Positions 53,110 through 61,155 of a stretch of 64,000 nucleotides of DNA are shown here, piece by piece (within the stretch, counting starts at the first letter, position 1; each line of letters opens with the position of its first letter). The position numbers and the translations under genes are program-made. Origin of the DNA: Reyranella sp. GTDB taxonomy: Bacteria > Pseudomonadota > Alphaproteobacteria > Reyranellales > Reyranellaceae. The notes under the pieces were generated by a model that was given only the letters and a program-made list of their open reading frames with translations, did no database searches and had not been told where the DNA came from. The stretch is from the NCBI RefSeq assembly GCF_030651995.1, contig NZ_JAUSBN010000031.1, positions 1-64,000 on the forward strand. Direction: 5' to 3'.

Positions 53110-56100
53110 ATGCGTTTCTCACATTTCTTCATCGACCGGCCGATCTTCGCGTCGGTGCTCTCGGTCATCATCGTGATCGTGGGCTTCATCGCCCAGCGCG
53201 GACTTCCCGTCGCGGAATATCCCGAGATCGCGCCGCCGACCGTCAACATCACGGCGACCTATCCCGGCGCGTCGGCCGAGGTGATCGCAGAGACGGTGGC
53301 CACCCCGATCGAGCTCGAGGTCAACGGCGTCGACGACATGCTCTACATCCAGTCGCAGTCGACCGGTGACGGCCGTCTGTCGATCAACGTCGTGTTCAAG
53401 CCCGGCGTCGACATCGACCAGGCGCAGGTGCTGGTGCAGAACCGCGTCGCGGTGGCCCAGCCGCGCCTGCCCGAGGACGTGCAGCGCCTCGGCATCGTGG
53501 TCCGCAAGGCCTCGCCCGACCTGATGATGGTCGTGCACATGGTCTCGCCCGACGGCAGCCGCGACCAGCAGTACATCTCCAACTACGCCACGCTCTACGT
53601 GAAGGACGTGCTGACCCGGGTCGACGGCGTCGGCAATGTGCTGGTGTTCGGCGGCCGCGACTACTCGATGCGCATCTGGCTCGACCCGGCACGAGTCGCG
53701 GCGCGCAACCTCACGGCCGGCGAAGTGATACTGGCGCTGCGGGCGGCCAACCTCCAGGTCGCCGCCGGCGCGGTGAACCAGGCCCCCGCGGTCTCGCCGG
53801 GCGGGTTCACCCTGTCGGTGCGCACGCTGGGACGGCTGAGTTCGCCCGAGCAGTTCGAGAACATCGTGATCCGCGCCGAGCCGGACGGGTCGGTGACGCG
53901 CCTGCGCGACATCGCCCGCGTCGAGCTGGGCGCGCAGGACTACACGCTGAACGCCTACCTCAACAACAAGACCGCCACCGCCCTCGGCATCTTCCAGCGC
54001 CCCGGCTCCAACGCGCTCGCCACCTCGGACGCGATCATCGCCGAGATGGAGCGGCTGAAGAAGAGCTTCCCGGCCGGCCTCGACTACACGATCGTCTATA
54101 ATCCCACGACCTTCATCCAGGCCTCCGTCGACGCCGTCATCACGACACTCTTCGAGGCCGTGATCCTTGTCGTCATCGTCGTGATCCTGTTCCTGCAGAC
54201 CTGGCGCGCCGCGATCATCCCGATCCTCGCCATCCCGGTCTCGCTGATCGGGTCGTTCGCGGTCATGGCCGCGGTGGGCATCTCCTTCAACACGCTGTCG
54301 CTGTTCGGCCTGGTGCTGGCGATCGGCATCGTCGTCGACGACGCCATCGTCGTGGTCGAGAACGTCGAGCGCTACCTGGCGCAGGGCATGTCGCCCAAGG
54401 AAGCCGCACACAAGACCATGGACGAGGTCGGCGGCGCGCTGATCGCGATCTCGCTGGTGCTGGTCGCGGTGTTCCTGCCGACGGCGTTCATCACCGGCCT
54501 GCAGGGCACTTTCTACAAGCAGTTCGCCATCACCATCGCCGCCTCGACCGCGATCTCGGCTTTCGTGTCTCTCACCCTGTCGCCTGCCCTGGCCGCGCTG
54601 CTGCTGAAGACGCATGCCGTGTCGCATGTCGAGAAGCCAAGGCCCGGCCTGCTGGATCGCCTCGCCTGGCCGGTCCACTGGTTCTTCGGCCTGTTCAACC
54701 GCGGCTTCGAGGCGCTCTCGAACTTCTACGGGCGCATGACGGCGCGGGTGATCCGCATGGGCGTCATCATGCTGGTGATCTATGCCGGACTCCTGGCGGT
54801 CACCCAGCACCTCCTGGTCTCGACTCCGACCGGCCTGGTGCCGCAGCTCGACCGCTCCTACCTGATCGCGGCCATGCAGCTTCCCGCCGGCTCGACGCTC
54901 GAGCGGTCCGACGCGCTGGTCCGCAAGGCCAGCGAGATCATCCTGTCGCGGCCAGGCGTCGCCAATGCCGTCTCGTTCGTCGGTTTCGACGGCGCGACCT
55001 TCACCAACGCCCCCAACACGGGCGTGATCTTCGTGACCCTGAAGCCCTTCAACGAGCGTCCGGGCATCACCAAGGACATGATCCTGGCCGATCTGCGCGG
55101 GCAGATGTTCGCGCTGCGCGAAGCCTTCGTGTTCGTCCTGGAGCCGCCGTCCGTGCCGGGCATCGGCACCGGCGGCGGCCTCAAGGGCTACGTCCAGGAC
55201 CGGGCCTCGCGCGGGCTGACGGCCCTGGAAGGCGCCACCTGGGCCCTTGCCGGCGCGGCCGGACAGACGCCGGGCCTCACCCAGGCCTTCACGCTCTACA
55301 ACACGCGCACGCCGCAGATCTTCGCCGACATCGACCGGACCAAGGCCGAGCAGCTCGGCGTGCCGATCGCCCGCGTGTTCGAGACGCTGTCGGCCTATAT
55401 GGGCTCGGCCTATGTCAACGACTTCAACATCCTGGGCCGCACCTACCGCGTGACCGTGCAGGCCGACGATCCCTATCGGCTTACCCTGCGCGACGTCGAA
55501 AACCTGAAGACGCGCAGCGTCAGCGGCGAGATGGTGCCGATCGGCGCCGTCGCGACCTTCGAGGACATCACCGGTCCCTACCGCGTGGCCCGCTACAATC
55601 TCTATCCGGCGGCCGAGGTGCAGGTGGCGCTGCAGCGCGGCTACTCCTCGGGGCAGGGCATCGCCACGATGGAAGCGCTGGCGGACAAGGTGCTGCCGTC
55701 GGGCTTCGGCTTCGAATGGACCGAGATCGCGCTGCAGGAGAAGCTGGCCGGCAACACAGCGATCCTGGCCTTCGGCCTGGCCGTGCTGTTCGTGTTCCTG
55801 CTGCTGGCGGCGCTCTACGAGAGCTGGCTGCTGCCGCTGGCCGTCATCCTGATCGTGCCCATGTGCATCCTCGCGGCCATGATCGGCGTGAACATCCGCG
55901 GCCTCGACCGCAACGTCCTGGTCGAGATCGGCCTGGTCGTGCTGGTCGGATTGGCCGCCAAGAACGCCATCCTGATCGTGGAGTTCGCCAAGCAGGCGCA
56001 CGAGCAGGGCATGAACCGCTTCGATGCGGCGGTCACCGCCTCCAAGACGCGCCTGCGTCCCATCCTGATGACCTCGCTGGCCTTCATCCTGGGCGTCGTG

Positions 56101-56295
56101 CCGCTGGTCATCAGCACCGGCGCCGGCGCGGAGATGCGCCAGTCGCTCGGCACCGCCGTGTTCTCGGGAATGTTGGGCGTGACGATCTTCGGCCTGATCT
56201 TCACGCCGGTCTTCTACGTGCTGTGCGTCGGCCTCGCCGAGCTGCGCTTCAAGGGGCGCAAGCAGGACATCAAGCCCGATTTCACGCCGCAATAG
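53110..56295 (+). CDS. RND multidrug efflux permease (HAE1 family)
   Basis: 1061 residues, typical of AcrB/MexF-type pumps. Twelve helices are expected; the first is SVLSVIIVIVGFIAQRGL. TM4 contains the proton-relay Asp pair in VLAIGIVVDDAIVVVENV. Large periplasmic loops follow TM1 and TM7 (for example FKPGVDIDQAQVLVQNRV). The C-terminal LVGLAAKNAILIVEFA and LAFILGVVPLVISTGAG are conserved. The proton-motive-force driven export of drugs or other amphiphiles is inferred from family. Its last 14 bases overlap the convergent MFS gene end. Confidence 0.95.
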   Translation: MRFSHFFIDRPIFASVLSVIIVIVGFIAQRGLPVAEYPEIAPPTVNITATYPGASAEVIAETVATPIELEVNGVDDMLYIQSQSTGDGRLSINVVFKPGVDIDQAQVLVQNRVAVAQPRLPEDVQRLGIVVRKASPDLMMVVHMVSPDGSRDQQYISNYATLYVKDVLTRVDGVGNVLVFGGRDYSMRIWLDPARVAARNLTAGEVILALRAANLQVAAGAVNQAPAVSPGGFTLSVRTLGRLSSPEQFENIVIRAEPDGSVTRLRDIARVELGAQDYTLNAYLNNKTATALGIFQRPGSNALATSDAIIAEMERLKKSFPAGLDYTIVYNPTTFIQASVDAVITTLFEAVILVVIVVILFLQTWRAAIIPILAIPVSLIGSFAVMAAVGISFNTLSLFGLVLAIGIVVDDAIVVVENVERYLAQGMSPKEAAHKTMDEVGGALIAISLVLVAVFLPTAFITGLQGTFYKQFAITIAASTAISAFVSLTLSPALAALLLKTHAVSHVEKPRPGLLDRLAWPVHWFFGLFNRGFEALSNFYGRMTARVIRMGVIMLVIYAGLLAVTQHLLVSTPTGLVPQLDRSYLIAAMQLPAGSTLERSDALVRKASEIILSRPGVANAVSFVGFDGATFTNAPNTGVIFVTLKPFNERPGITKDMILADLRGQMFALREAFVFVLEPPSVPGIGTGGGLKGYVQDRASRGLTALEGATWALAGAAGQTPGLTQAFTLYNTRTPQIFADIDRTKAEQLGVPIARVFETLSAYMGSAYVNDFNILGRTYRVTVQADDPYRLTLRDVENLKTRSVSGEMVPIGAVATFEDITGPYRVARYNLYPAAEVQVALQRGYSSGQGIATMEALADKVLPSGFGFEWTEIALQEKLAGNTAILAFGLAVLFVFLLLAALYESWLLPLAVILIVPMCILAAMIGVNIRGLDRNVLVEIGLVVLVGLAAKNAILIVEFAKQAHEQGMNRFDAAVTASKTRLRPILMTSLAFILGVVPLVISTGAGAEMRQSLGTAVFSGMLGVTIFGLIFTPVFYVLCVGLAELRFKGRKQDIKPDFTPQ

Positions 56296-57514
56296 GCGTC
56301 GTGGCGGGTGGCGGGCGCATCGACGCGAACGCCACCTGCACGATGCCGGCGGTGAGCCCCATCGCGACGCCCAGGCGCCAGGCGAGGTCGTAGGAGCCCA
56401 GCGCGTCGAACAGCAGGCCGCCGCCCAGGGCACCCACGAAGCTGCCGACCTGGTGGCTCATGAAGGCGACGCCCTGGATCATCGCCTGCCAGCGCAGACC
56501 GAACATCTCGACCACCGAGCCGGCGACCAGCGGGCCGACCCCCAGCCACAGGAAGCCCATGGCCGAGGCGAAGACCAAGGTGCTGGCCGGCGTCGGCGGC
56601 ATCACGAAGTAGCCGGCGAGCACGATCGAGCGGGCGATGTAGATGCCGCCCAGCAGACCGAGTTTGGACCAATGGCCGCCGGCCCAGCCGAAGAAGAGAC
56701 TGCCGAAGACGTTGAACAGCGCGATCGCCCCCAGCGCGCCGGCGCTGAGCGACGGATCCATGCCGCAGATCGCGAGATAGGACGGCAGGTGCGTGGTGAT
56801 GAACAGGAGCTGCATCCCGCAGACGAAGTAGGCCGCCGTCATCACCAGGAAGGAGGGTTTCCGCAGCGCCGCCATGAGGGCCACGCGCGGCGATGCGGCG
56901 CTGATGTCGCCCGTGGCAGGGATGGGTGGCGACAGGCGGTCGACCCGTCCGGCGATCCAGGCCGCCGGCAGCATGAAGACAATCAGCGCGAGGAAGCCCA
57001 GCAGCCCGGCGCGCCAGCCGAGTTCGGTCGTGAGCGTCTGGCCGAGCGGCGCGGAGAGCAGCGCGCCCAGGGAGCCCGCTGCCGTGATAGCTCCGAGTAC
57101 GAAGCTGCGCCGCCTGGCCGGCACGGCGCGGGCGCCGACGGCCAGGGAGATCGCCGACGCAGTACAGGCCAGCGCCATGCCGATCAGCACGCCACCCCCC
57201 AGCATCACCCCGGTCAGGCCCTCCGCCCTGGCGAACAGGCCGAGCCCGGCAAGGTAGAGCGCCGCCCCGCCGACCATGATCGGCCGGAAGCCCAGGCGAA
57301 CCGCCAGCGCGCCGGCAATCGGCTGCAGGAAGCCCCAGGCGAGGTTCTGGACGGACATGGCCAGCGCGAAGTCGGAGACCGTGAGGGCGATGTCGCGCGT
57401 CAGCGACGGCATCACCAGTCCGAAGTTCTGGCGTACGCCCATGCCGAGGCTCAACATGACCGAGGCGCCGATCAGGATCGGCAGGACGGGCCGCAATTCC
57501 TTTAGGATGGTCAT
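56282..57514 (-). CDS. MFS transporter
   Basis: 410 residues with about 12 hydrophobic helices. MFS marks: PSLTRDIALTVSDFALAMSVQNLAWGFLQPIAGALAVRLGFRPIMVGG (loop A-like G-x3-RLGFR), GARAVPARRRSFVLGAI, and a matching second half. The order resembles the MFS group of exporters and monocarboxylate-type permeases, substrate unknown. It diverges from a TetR gene, with a palindrome between the starts, so it is probably repressed by TetR and induced by its substrate. Confidence 0.88.
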   Translation of the reverse strand: MTILKELRPVLPILIGASVMLSLGMGVRQNFGLVMPSLTRDIALTVSDFALAMSVQNLAWGFLQPIAGALAVRLGFRPIMVGGAALYLAGLGLFARAEGLTGVMLGGGVLIGMALACTASAISLAVGARAVPARRRSFVLGAITAAGSLGALLSAPLGQTLTTELGWRAGLLGFLALIVFMLPAAWIAGRVDRLSPPIPATGDISAASPRVALMAALRKPSFLVMTAAYFVCGMQLLFITTHLPSYLAICGMDPSLSAGALGAIALFNVFGSLFFGWAGGHWSKLGLLGGIYIARSIVLAGYFVMPPTPASTLVFASAMGFLWLGVGPLVAGSVVEMFGLRWQAMIQGVAFMSHQVGSFVGALGGGLLFDALGSYDLAWRLGVAMGLTAGIVQVAFASMRPPPATTPIAA

Positions 57515-57529
57515 GGCACACCGTCCGCA

Positions 57530-57549
57530 ATTACACAGGTCTGTGTAAT
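57530..57549. promoter_or_regulatory. Candidate TetR operator between MFS and tetR genes
   Basis: Perfect 9-base arms ATTACACAG and CTGTGTAAT around a GT centre, 15 bases from the MFS start and 33 bases from the TetR start. Size and placement fit a TetR-family dimer site controlling both genes. Confidence 0.75.
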
Positions 57550-57582
57550 CTATGGAGGGCGCCGGCAGGAGGTCAAGGCATC

Positions 57583-58164
57583 ATGGCGAGAGCGGACGTC
57601 AGGGCAGCGATGCAGGAGCGCATCCTCGAGACCGCCGACCGGCTGTTCTACGGCCAGGGAATCCGTGCCGTCGGGGTCGACACGATCGCGGCCGAGATCG
57701 GCATCAGCAAGCGTACGCTCTACAATCATTTCCCGTCGAAGGACGACCTGATCGTGGCCTACCTGTCGCGGCGGCTGAAACCCGCGCCGCCATCGGACCG
57801 GCCGCCGCTGGAGCAGATCATGGGCGCATTCGACCGCCTCGAACGGACCATCGCGACCGGCGTGTTCCGCGGCTGCCCCTTCGTGAACGCCGTGGCCGAA
57901 CTCAAGGAACCGGCCCACGCCGCGAACCGGATCGCCCTGGCCTTCAAGGAACAGAGGCGGGTCTGGTTTCAGGGCCTGCTGGAAAGGCTCGGCATCGCGA
58001 CGGCCGAGCCGCTGTCGTTGCAGCTGCAGATTCTGATGGATGGCGCCATCGCAGCGGCCATCGTGCGCGGCGACCCCGCCGTCGCCGCGGCGGCGCGGGC
58101 CGCGGCGAAAGTGTTGGTGGAAGCGGCCTCGGTCAGCGGGCCGCGGCCGATACCCAGCGACTGA
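57583..58164 (+). CDS. TetR/AcrR family transcriptional regulator
   Basis: 193 residues from ATG 57583 with AGGAGG upstream. The N-terminal helix-turn-helix reads ILETADRLFYGQGIRAVGVDTIAAEIGISKRTLYNHFPSKDDL, the classical TetR DNA-binding block. The C-terminal ligand domain contains RGCPFVNAVAELKEPAH, found in regulators of the AcrR/LmrA type. The palindrome upstream and the divergent MFS gene indicate local repression. Its last 32 bases overlap a convergent micro-gene. Confidence 0.93.
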   Translation: MARADVRAAMQERILETADRLFYGQGIRAVGVDTIAAEIGISKRTLYNHFPSKDDLIVAYLSRRLKPAPPSDRPPLEQIMGAFDRLERTIATGVFRGCPFVNAVAELKEPAHAANRIALAFKEQRRVWFQGLLERLGIATAEPLSLQLQILMDGAIAAAIVRGDPAVAAAARAAAKVLVEAASVSGPRPIPSD

Positions 58165-58264
58165 AGCCGCGGAACAGGTGGGCGACCGCGGCGCTGCGCA
58201 GGCGGTGCGCGCGGGCTTCGAGAGCGCGGCGTTCGGTAATGCTGGGGTAGGGAACGGTGAACAT
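58133..58264 (-). CDS. 43-residue DUF1127-like basic peptide (micro-ORF)
   Basis: ATG 58264 to TGA 58133, 43 residues beginning MFTVPYPSITERRALE and ending HLFRGFSRWVSAAAR. GGAGG lies 5 bases before the ATG, a strong signal. The basic, aromatic C-terminal half resembles the short DUF1127-type proteins of alphaproteobacteria, some of which act in RNA turnover, though this one is too short to call with certainty. It shares the space between tetR and the LysR gene, and its 3' end overlaps the TetR 3' end. Confidence 0.6.
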   Translation of the reverse strand: MFTVPYPSITERRALEARAHRLRSAAVAHLFRGFSRWVSAAAR

Positions 58265-58364
58265 GAGATCCTCCAAGGGTTGAAAGGAACCTAATTCCGT
58301 TCTTCTCGGAGGTTAATACGGAGAGTATTACGAACACTCATGAATATAATTCACTAATAGCGCA

Positions 58365-59270
58365 ATGATCGATCACGCAAGCGAGATGGCGGCCTTCGTC
58401 CGGGTCGTCGAGTCCAAAGGATTTTCCGCTGCTGCGCCGAGCCTTGGCCTGACCCCGTCGGCGGTCAGCAAGCTGGTGACCCGGCTGGAAACGCGGCTGG
58501 GCGTGCGGCTGCTGCAACGCACGACGCGGGCGATCAGCCTCACCGAGGAGGGCGAGGCCTTCTACGCCGCGGCGCGGCGCATCGTGGGCGAGATCGAGAC
58601 CCTGGAGAACCAGATCAGCGGGCAAAGCGGCACGCCGCACGGGCTGCTGAAGGTCACGACGTCGCTGGCCTTTTCGACCCACCAGCTGGCCCCGGTCATC
58701 GCCGAGTTCCTCGAACGCTATCCGCTGCTGCAACTCGAACTGATGCCGACCGACCGGGTCGTCGACATGATCGAGGAAGGCGTCGACGTGGCGATCCGCA
58801 TCGGGCGGCTGGCCGACACCAGCTTCATGGCCCGCAAGATCGGCGAGGATGTGCGCCTGGTCTGCGCCTCGCCCTCCTACCTCAGGAACCGGCGGCCCCT
58901 GCAGCGGCCCGAGGACCTGACGCGGCACAATTGCATCGTCTCGCGCGACCGCACCTACCTCAACCGCTGGCCGTTCCGCATCGATGGCGAGATCCGCGAA
59001 ATCGAGGTCGGCGGCCGGGTCGCCGTCACCGAGGGCGAGGCGCAGATGCGGCTGGCGCTGCAGGGGTTGGGCATCGTGCGCCTGACCCGCCTGACGGTTG
59101 CCTCCGCCATCAAGAACGGCGAGCTGGTCTCGCTGCTGGAGGAGTTTCGCGCCGAACAGCCGATCCCGATCCATGCGGTCTATCCGCACCGTCGGCACCT
59201 CGCACCCAAGGTGACTGCCTTCATCGACTTCATTCTGGAGAAGTTCTCGCCGCCACCCTGGGAGATCTGA
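58365..59270 (+). CDS. LysR-type transcriptional regulator
   Basis: 301 residues. N-terminal winged HTH: AAFVRVVESKGFSAAAPSLGLTPSAVSKLVTRLETRLGVRLLQRTTRAISLT; C-terminal periplasmic-binding-like effector domain (LKVTTSLAFSTHQLAPVIAEFL, VAIRIGRLADTSFMARKIGED). It resembles the large PecT/LrhA-unlike group of LysR regulators with the R-x-L-G-R effector pattern. Divergent from the 43-residue micro-gene across 100 bp, a likely target. A family-A palindrome follows. Confidence 0.93.
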   Translation: MIDHASEMAAFVRVVESKGFSAAAPSLGLTPSAVSKLVTRLETRLGVRLLQRTTRAISLTEEGEAFYAAARRIVGEIETLENQISGQSGTPHGLLKVTTSLAFSTHQLAPVIAEFLERYPLLQLELMPTDRVVDMIEEGVDVAIRIGRLADTSFMARKIGEDVRLVCASPSYLRNRRPLQRPEDLTRHNCIVSRDRTYLNRWPFRIDGEIREIEVGGRVAVTEGEAQMRLALQGLGIVRLTRLTVASAIKNGELVSLLEEFRAEQPIPIHAVYPHRRHLAPKVTAFIDFILEKFSPPPWEI

Positions 59271-59278
59271 CGATACCC

Positions 59279-59388
59279 ACCTCACCCTGAGGAGCGTTCC
59301 GCAGGAGCGCGTCTCGAAGGGTGGGCCGCAGACGAGGTGCTCGTGCCCACCCTTCGAGACGGCGCTTCGCGCCTCCTCAGGGTGAGGT
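59279..59388. repeat. Intergenic inverted repeat, family A copy 3
   Basis: 110 bp after the LysR gene. Ends ACCTCACCCTGAGG and CCTCAGGGTGAGGT are exact reverse complements; inner arms GTCTCGAAGGGTGGGC and GCCCACCCTTCGAGAC also pair. It is the best-conserved family-A copy in the window. Confidence 0.88.
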
Positions 59389-59452
59389 CTTGACTCGTTT
59401 CCGTTCGGTCAAAAAGGCTCTAGGCTCCGCGCCAACAATCAGGGGAGGCAAG

Positions 59453-59821
59453 ATGGACACCGACACCGATCTTTTCGTGCAGGCCTTCTGGGTGAAATGC
59501 CGCGACATCATCCGGCCCGAACTCGACGTGGCCGTGGATGCGTTGCGCCACGCAGGCCACGAGGCCAACATCTCGACCCTGGAATTCTCGCCCGACGAGA
59601 AGACCGCGCCCGAGAGCGCTCCGACCCTCACGCTGACCATCCACACCAGTGGCGCAGCCGACACCCGCATGCTGCGCTACCGCGGCGACGTGGCGACCCG
59701 GGAAATCGAAGTCATGGCTTCCGGCTGCAAGACCTCGCGCTATGATCTGTCGGCTGTCACCCAGGCCGGCGTGAAGCACGACATCGCGCTCTGTTTCGGC
59801 TCGGTGCTCAAGACCAAGTAG
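59453..59821 (+). CDS. Conserved hypothetical protein, first gene of a crotonase operon
   Basis: 122 residues from ATG 59453, with GGGGAGG upstream; the longer frame comes from the palindrome. Acidic, soluble, no signal or helix of membrane type; two Cys (VKCRD, SGCKTSR). It looks alpha/beta with FVQAFWVKCRDIIRPELDVAVDALR and TLTIHTSGAADTRMLRYRGDV. Not recognised. The next two genes follow at 17 and 3 bp, so this is likely the first of three co-translated genes. Confidence 0.65.
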   Translation: MDTDTDLFVQAFWVKCRDIIRPELDVAVDALRHAGHEANISTLEFSPDEKTAPESAPTLTLTIHTSGAADTRMLRYRGDVATREIEVMASGCKTSRYDLSAVTQAGVKHDIALCFGSVLKTK

Positions 59822-59838
59822 ACCCAAAGGAGGATCCC

Positions 59839-60207
59839 ATGGCCGATGCCATCGACGACCTGTTCCGCCGCTTCGGCAAGGCTTTCAACAAGGCCGACGT
59901 CGACGCGATTGCCGACTGCGTGACCGAGGATTTCGAATGGCGCCTCAATACCGGCGGCTCGCCGACCGGCAGGGTGCTCAAGGGCAAGGAGGCGCTGCGG
60001 GCGCACTTCGCCGACAAGAGCACGGCGCATCGCGAGGTCCGTTTCTCCGAGGCCAGCATCCATCGCGCCGGCGACAAGCTGTTCGGCACCTTCCGCGCCA
60101 CCGGCATCGATCATGCCGGCAAGCCGTTCGATCGCTACGGCATCGACCTCTACGAGGTGAAGGACGGCAGGATCGCGCTCAAGGACAGCTACATGAAGGC
60201 CGAGTAG
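59839..60207 (+). CDS. SnoaL/NTF2-like protein
   Basis: 122 residues. AAAGGAGG precedes the ATG. The pattern is the SnoaL-like cone: DDLFRRFGKAFNKADVDAIADCVTEDFEWRLNTGG, GKEALRAHFADKS, RYGIDLYEVKDGRIALKDSYMK. These fold into a small ligand-binding or isomerase/hydratase cavity. Three bases separate it from the crotonase gene, suggesting a substrate in common. The specific activity is unknown. Confidence 0.85.
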   Translation: MADAIDDLFRRFGKAFNKADVDAIADCVTEDFEWRLNTGGSPTGRVLKGKEALRAHFADKSTAHREVRFSEASIHRAGDKLFGTFRATGIDHAGKPFDRYGIDLYEVKDGRIALKDSYMKAE

Positions 60208-60210
60208 GTA

Positions 60211-61002
60211 ATGACGAACGATACCGTCCTCTGGGAGATCGACCGCCGGGGCGTGGCCACCGTCACGCTGAACCGGCCCAAGGTGAACAACGCCTATAAC
60301 GGCGACCTCATCCAGGGCCTGCACGACGCCATGGATTCGCTGGGGACCGAGAGCGGCCTGCGCATCGTCGTGCTGCGCGGCAACGGCAAGCATTTCCAGG
60401 CCGGCGCCGATCTCTCATGGATCACCGCCGTCGCCACGCAGTCGCCGGCCGAGAACGAGAAGGTGAGCCGTCTGACGGCCGAAGCCGTGAAGCGCCTCGA
60501 CACCTGCCCCGTCCCGACCCTGGCCCTGATCCAGGGCGGCTGCTTCGGCGGCGGCACAGGCATCGCCGCGGCCTGCGACGTCGTCGTCGCGCAGGAGGAC
60601 GCGCTCTTCTCCATCAGCGAGACGCGCTGGGGCCTGATGGCCGGCATCATCCTGCCGCAGCTCTGCCAGGCGATCGGCCTGCGCCAGACGCGCCGCTACG
60701 CGCTGACCGGCGAACGCTTCGGCGCCCACGACGCGCGCCGCCTCGGCCTGGTACACGAAGTCTGCCCGGTGGGCGGTCTCGCCGAAGCCGGCGAGAAGAT
60801 CGTCGAGTCCGTCCTGATGAACGCACCGCGCGCCACGACGGCGACCAAGCTGCGTTCGCTCGCCTCGGCCCGCGCCTTCGTCGACGACGGCGAGCTGCGC
60901 GACCTGATCGACGAACACGCCCGCACCCGCCAGCAGGACGAAGCCACCGAAGGCCTTGCGAGCTTCAGGGAGAAGCGCAAGCCCGCGTGGTATCCGGGTT
61001 AA
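60211..61002 (+). CDS. Enoyl-CoA hydratase/isomerase (crotonase) family protein
   Basis: 263 residues. Crotonase fold: VATVTLNRPKVNNAYN, the first oxyanion loop HFQAGADLSW, the second QGGCFGGGTGIAAACDVV, and active-site Glu137 in FSISETRWGL. The first Glu found in hydratases (in the GGG-x-E position) is Thr here, as in some methylglutaconyl- or isohexenylglutaconyl-CoA hydratases and other non-hydratase crotonases, so the reaction is open. It is last of three genes; a family-D inverted repeat follows 5 bp after the stop. Confidence 0.9.
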   Translation: MTNDTVLWEIDRRGVATVTLNRPKVNNAYNGDLIQGLHDAMDSLGTESGLRIVVLRGNGKHFQAGADLSWITAVATQSPAENEKVSRLTAEAVKRLDTCPVPTLALIQGGCFGGGTGIAAACDVVVAQEDALFSISETRWGLMAGIILPQLCQAIGLRQTRRYALTGERFGAHDARRLGLVHEVCPVGGLAEAGEKIVESVLMNAPRATTATKLRSLASARAFVDDGELRDLIDEHARTRQQDEATEGLASFREKRKPAWYPG

Positions 61003-61007
61003 TCACC

Positions 61008-61135
61008 CCGTCGTCTCGACCGAAGCCTCGTGAAGCGAGGCGTAGCGGAGAGACCTTCTCTCTACAATTCGCCGGCTAATGGCGGAGAGAAGGTCTCTCC
61101 ACTCCGCGCCTTCGGCGCTTCGGTCGAGACGACGG
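61008..61135. repeat. Intergenic inverted repeat, family D
   Basis: 128 bp between convergent genes. Outer arms CCGTCGTCTCGACCGAAGC and GCTTCGGTCGAGACGACGG pair fully; inner arms GGAGAGACCTTCTCTC and GAGAGAAGGTCTCTCC pair as well. The outer arm matches the hairpin at 39233 with one change. Possible bidirectional terminator. Confidence 0.86.
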
Positions 61136-61155
61136 AGTTTTCTTAATCGGGACCG

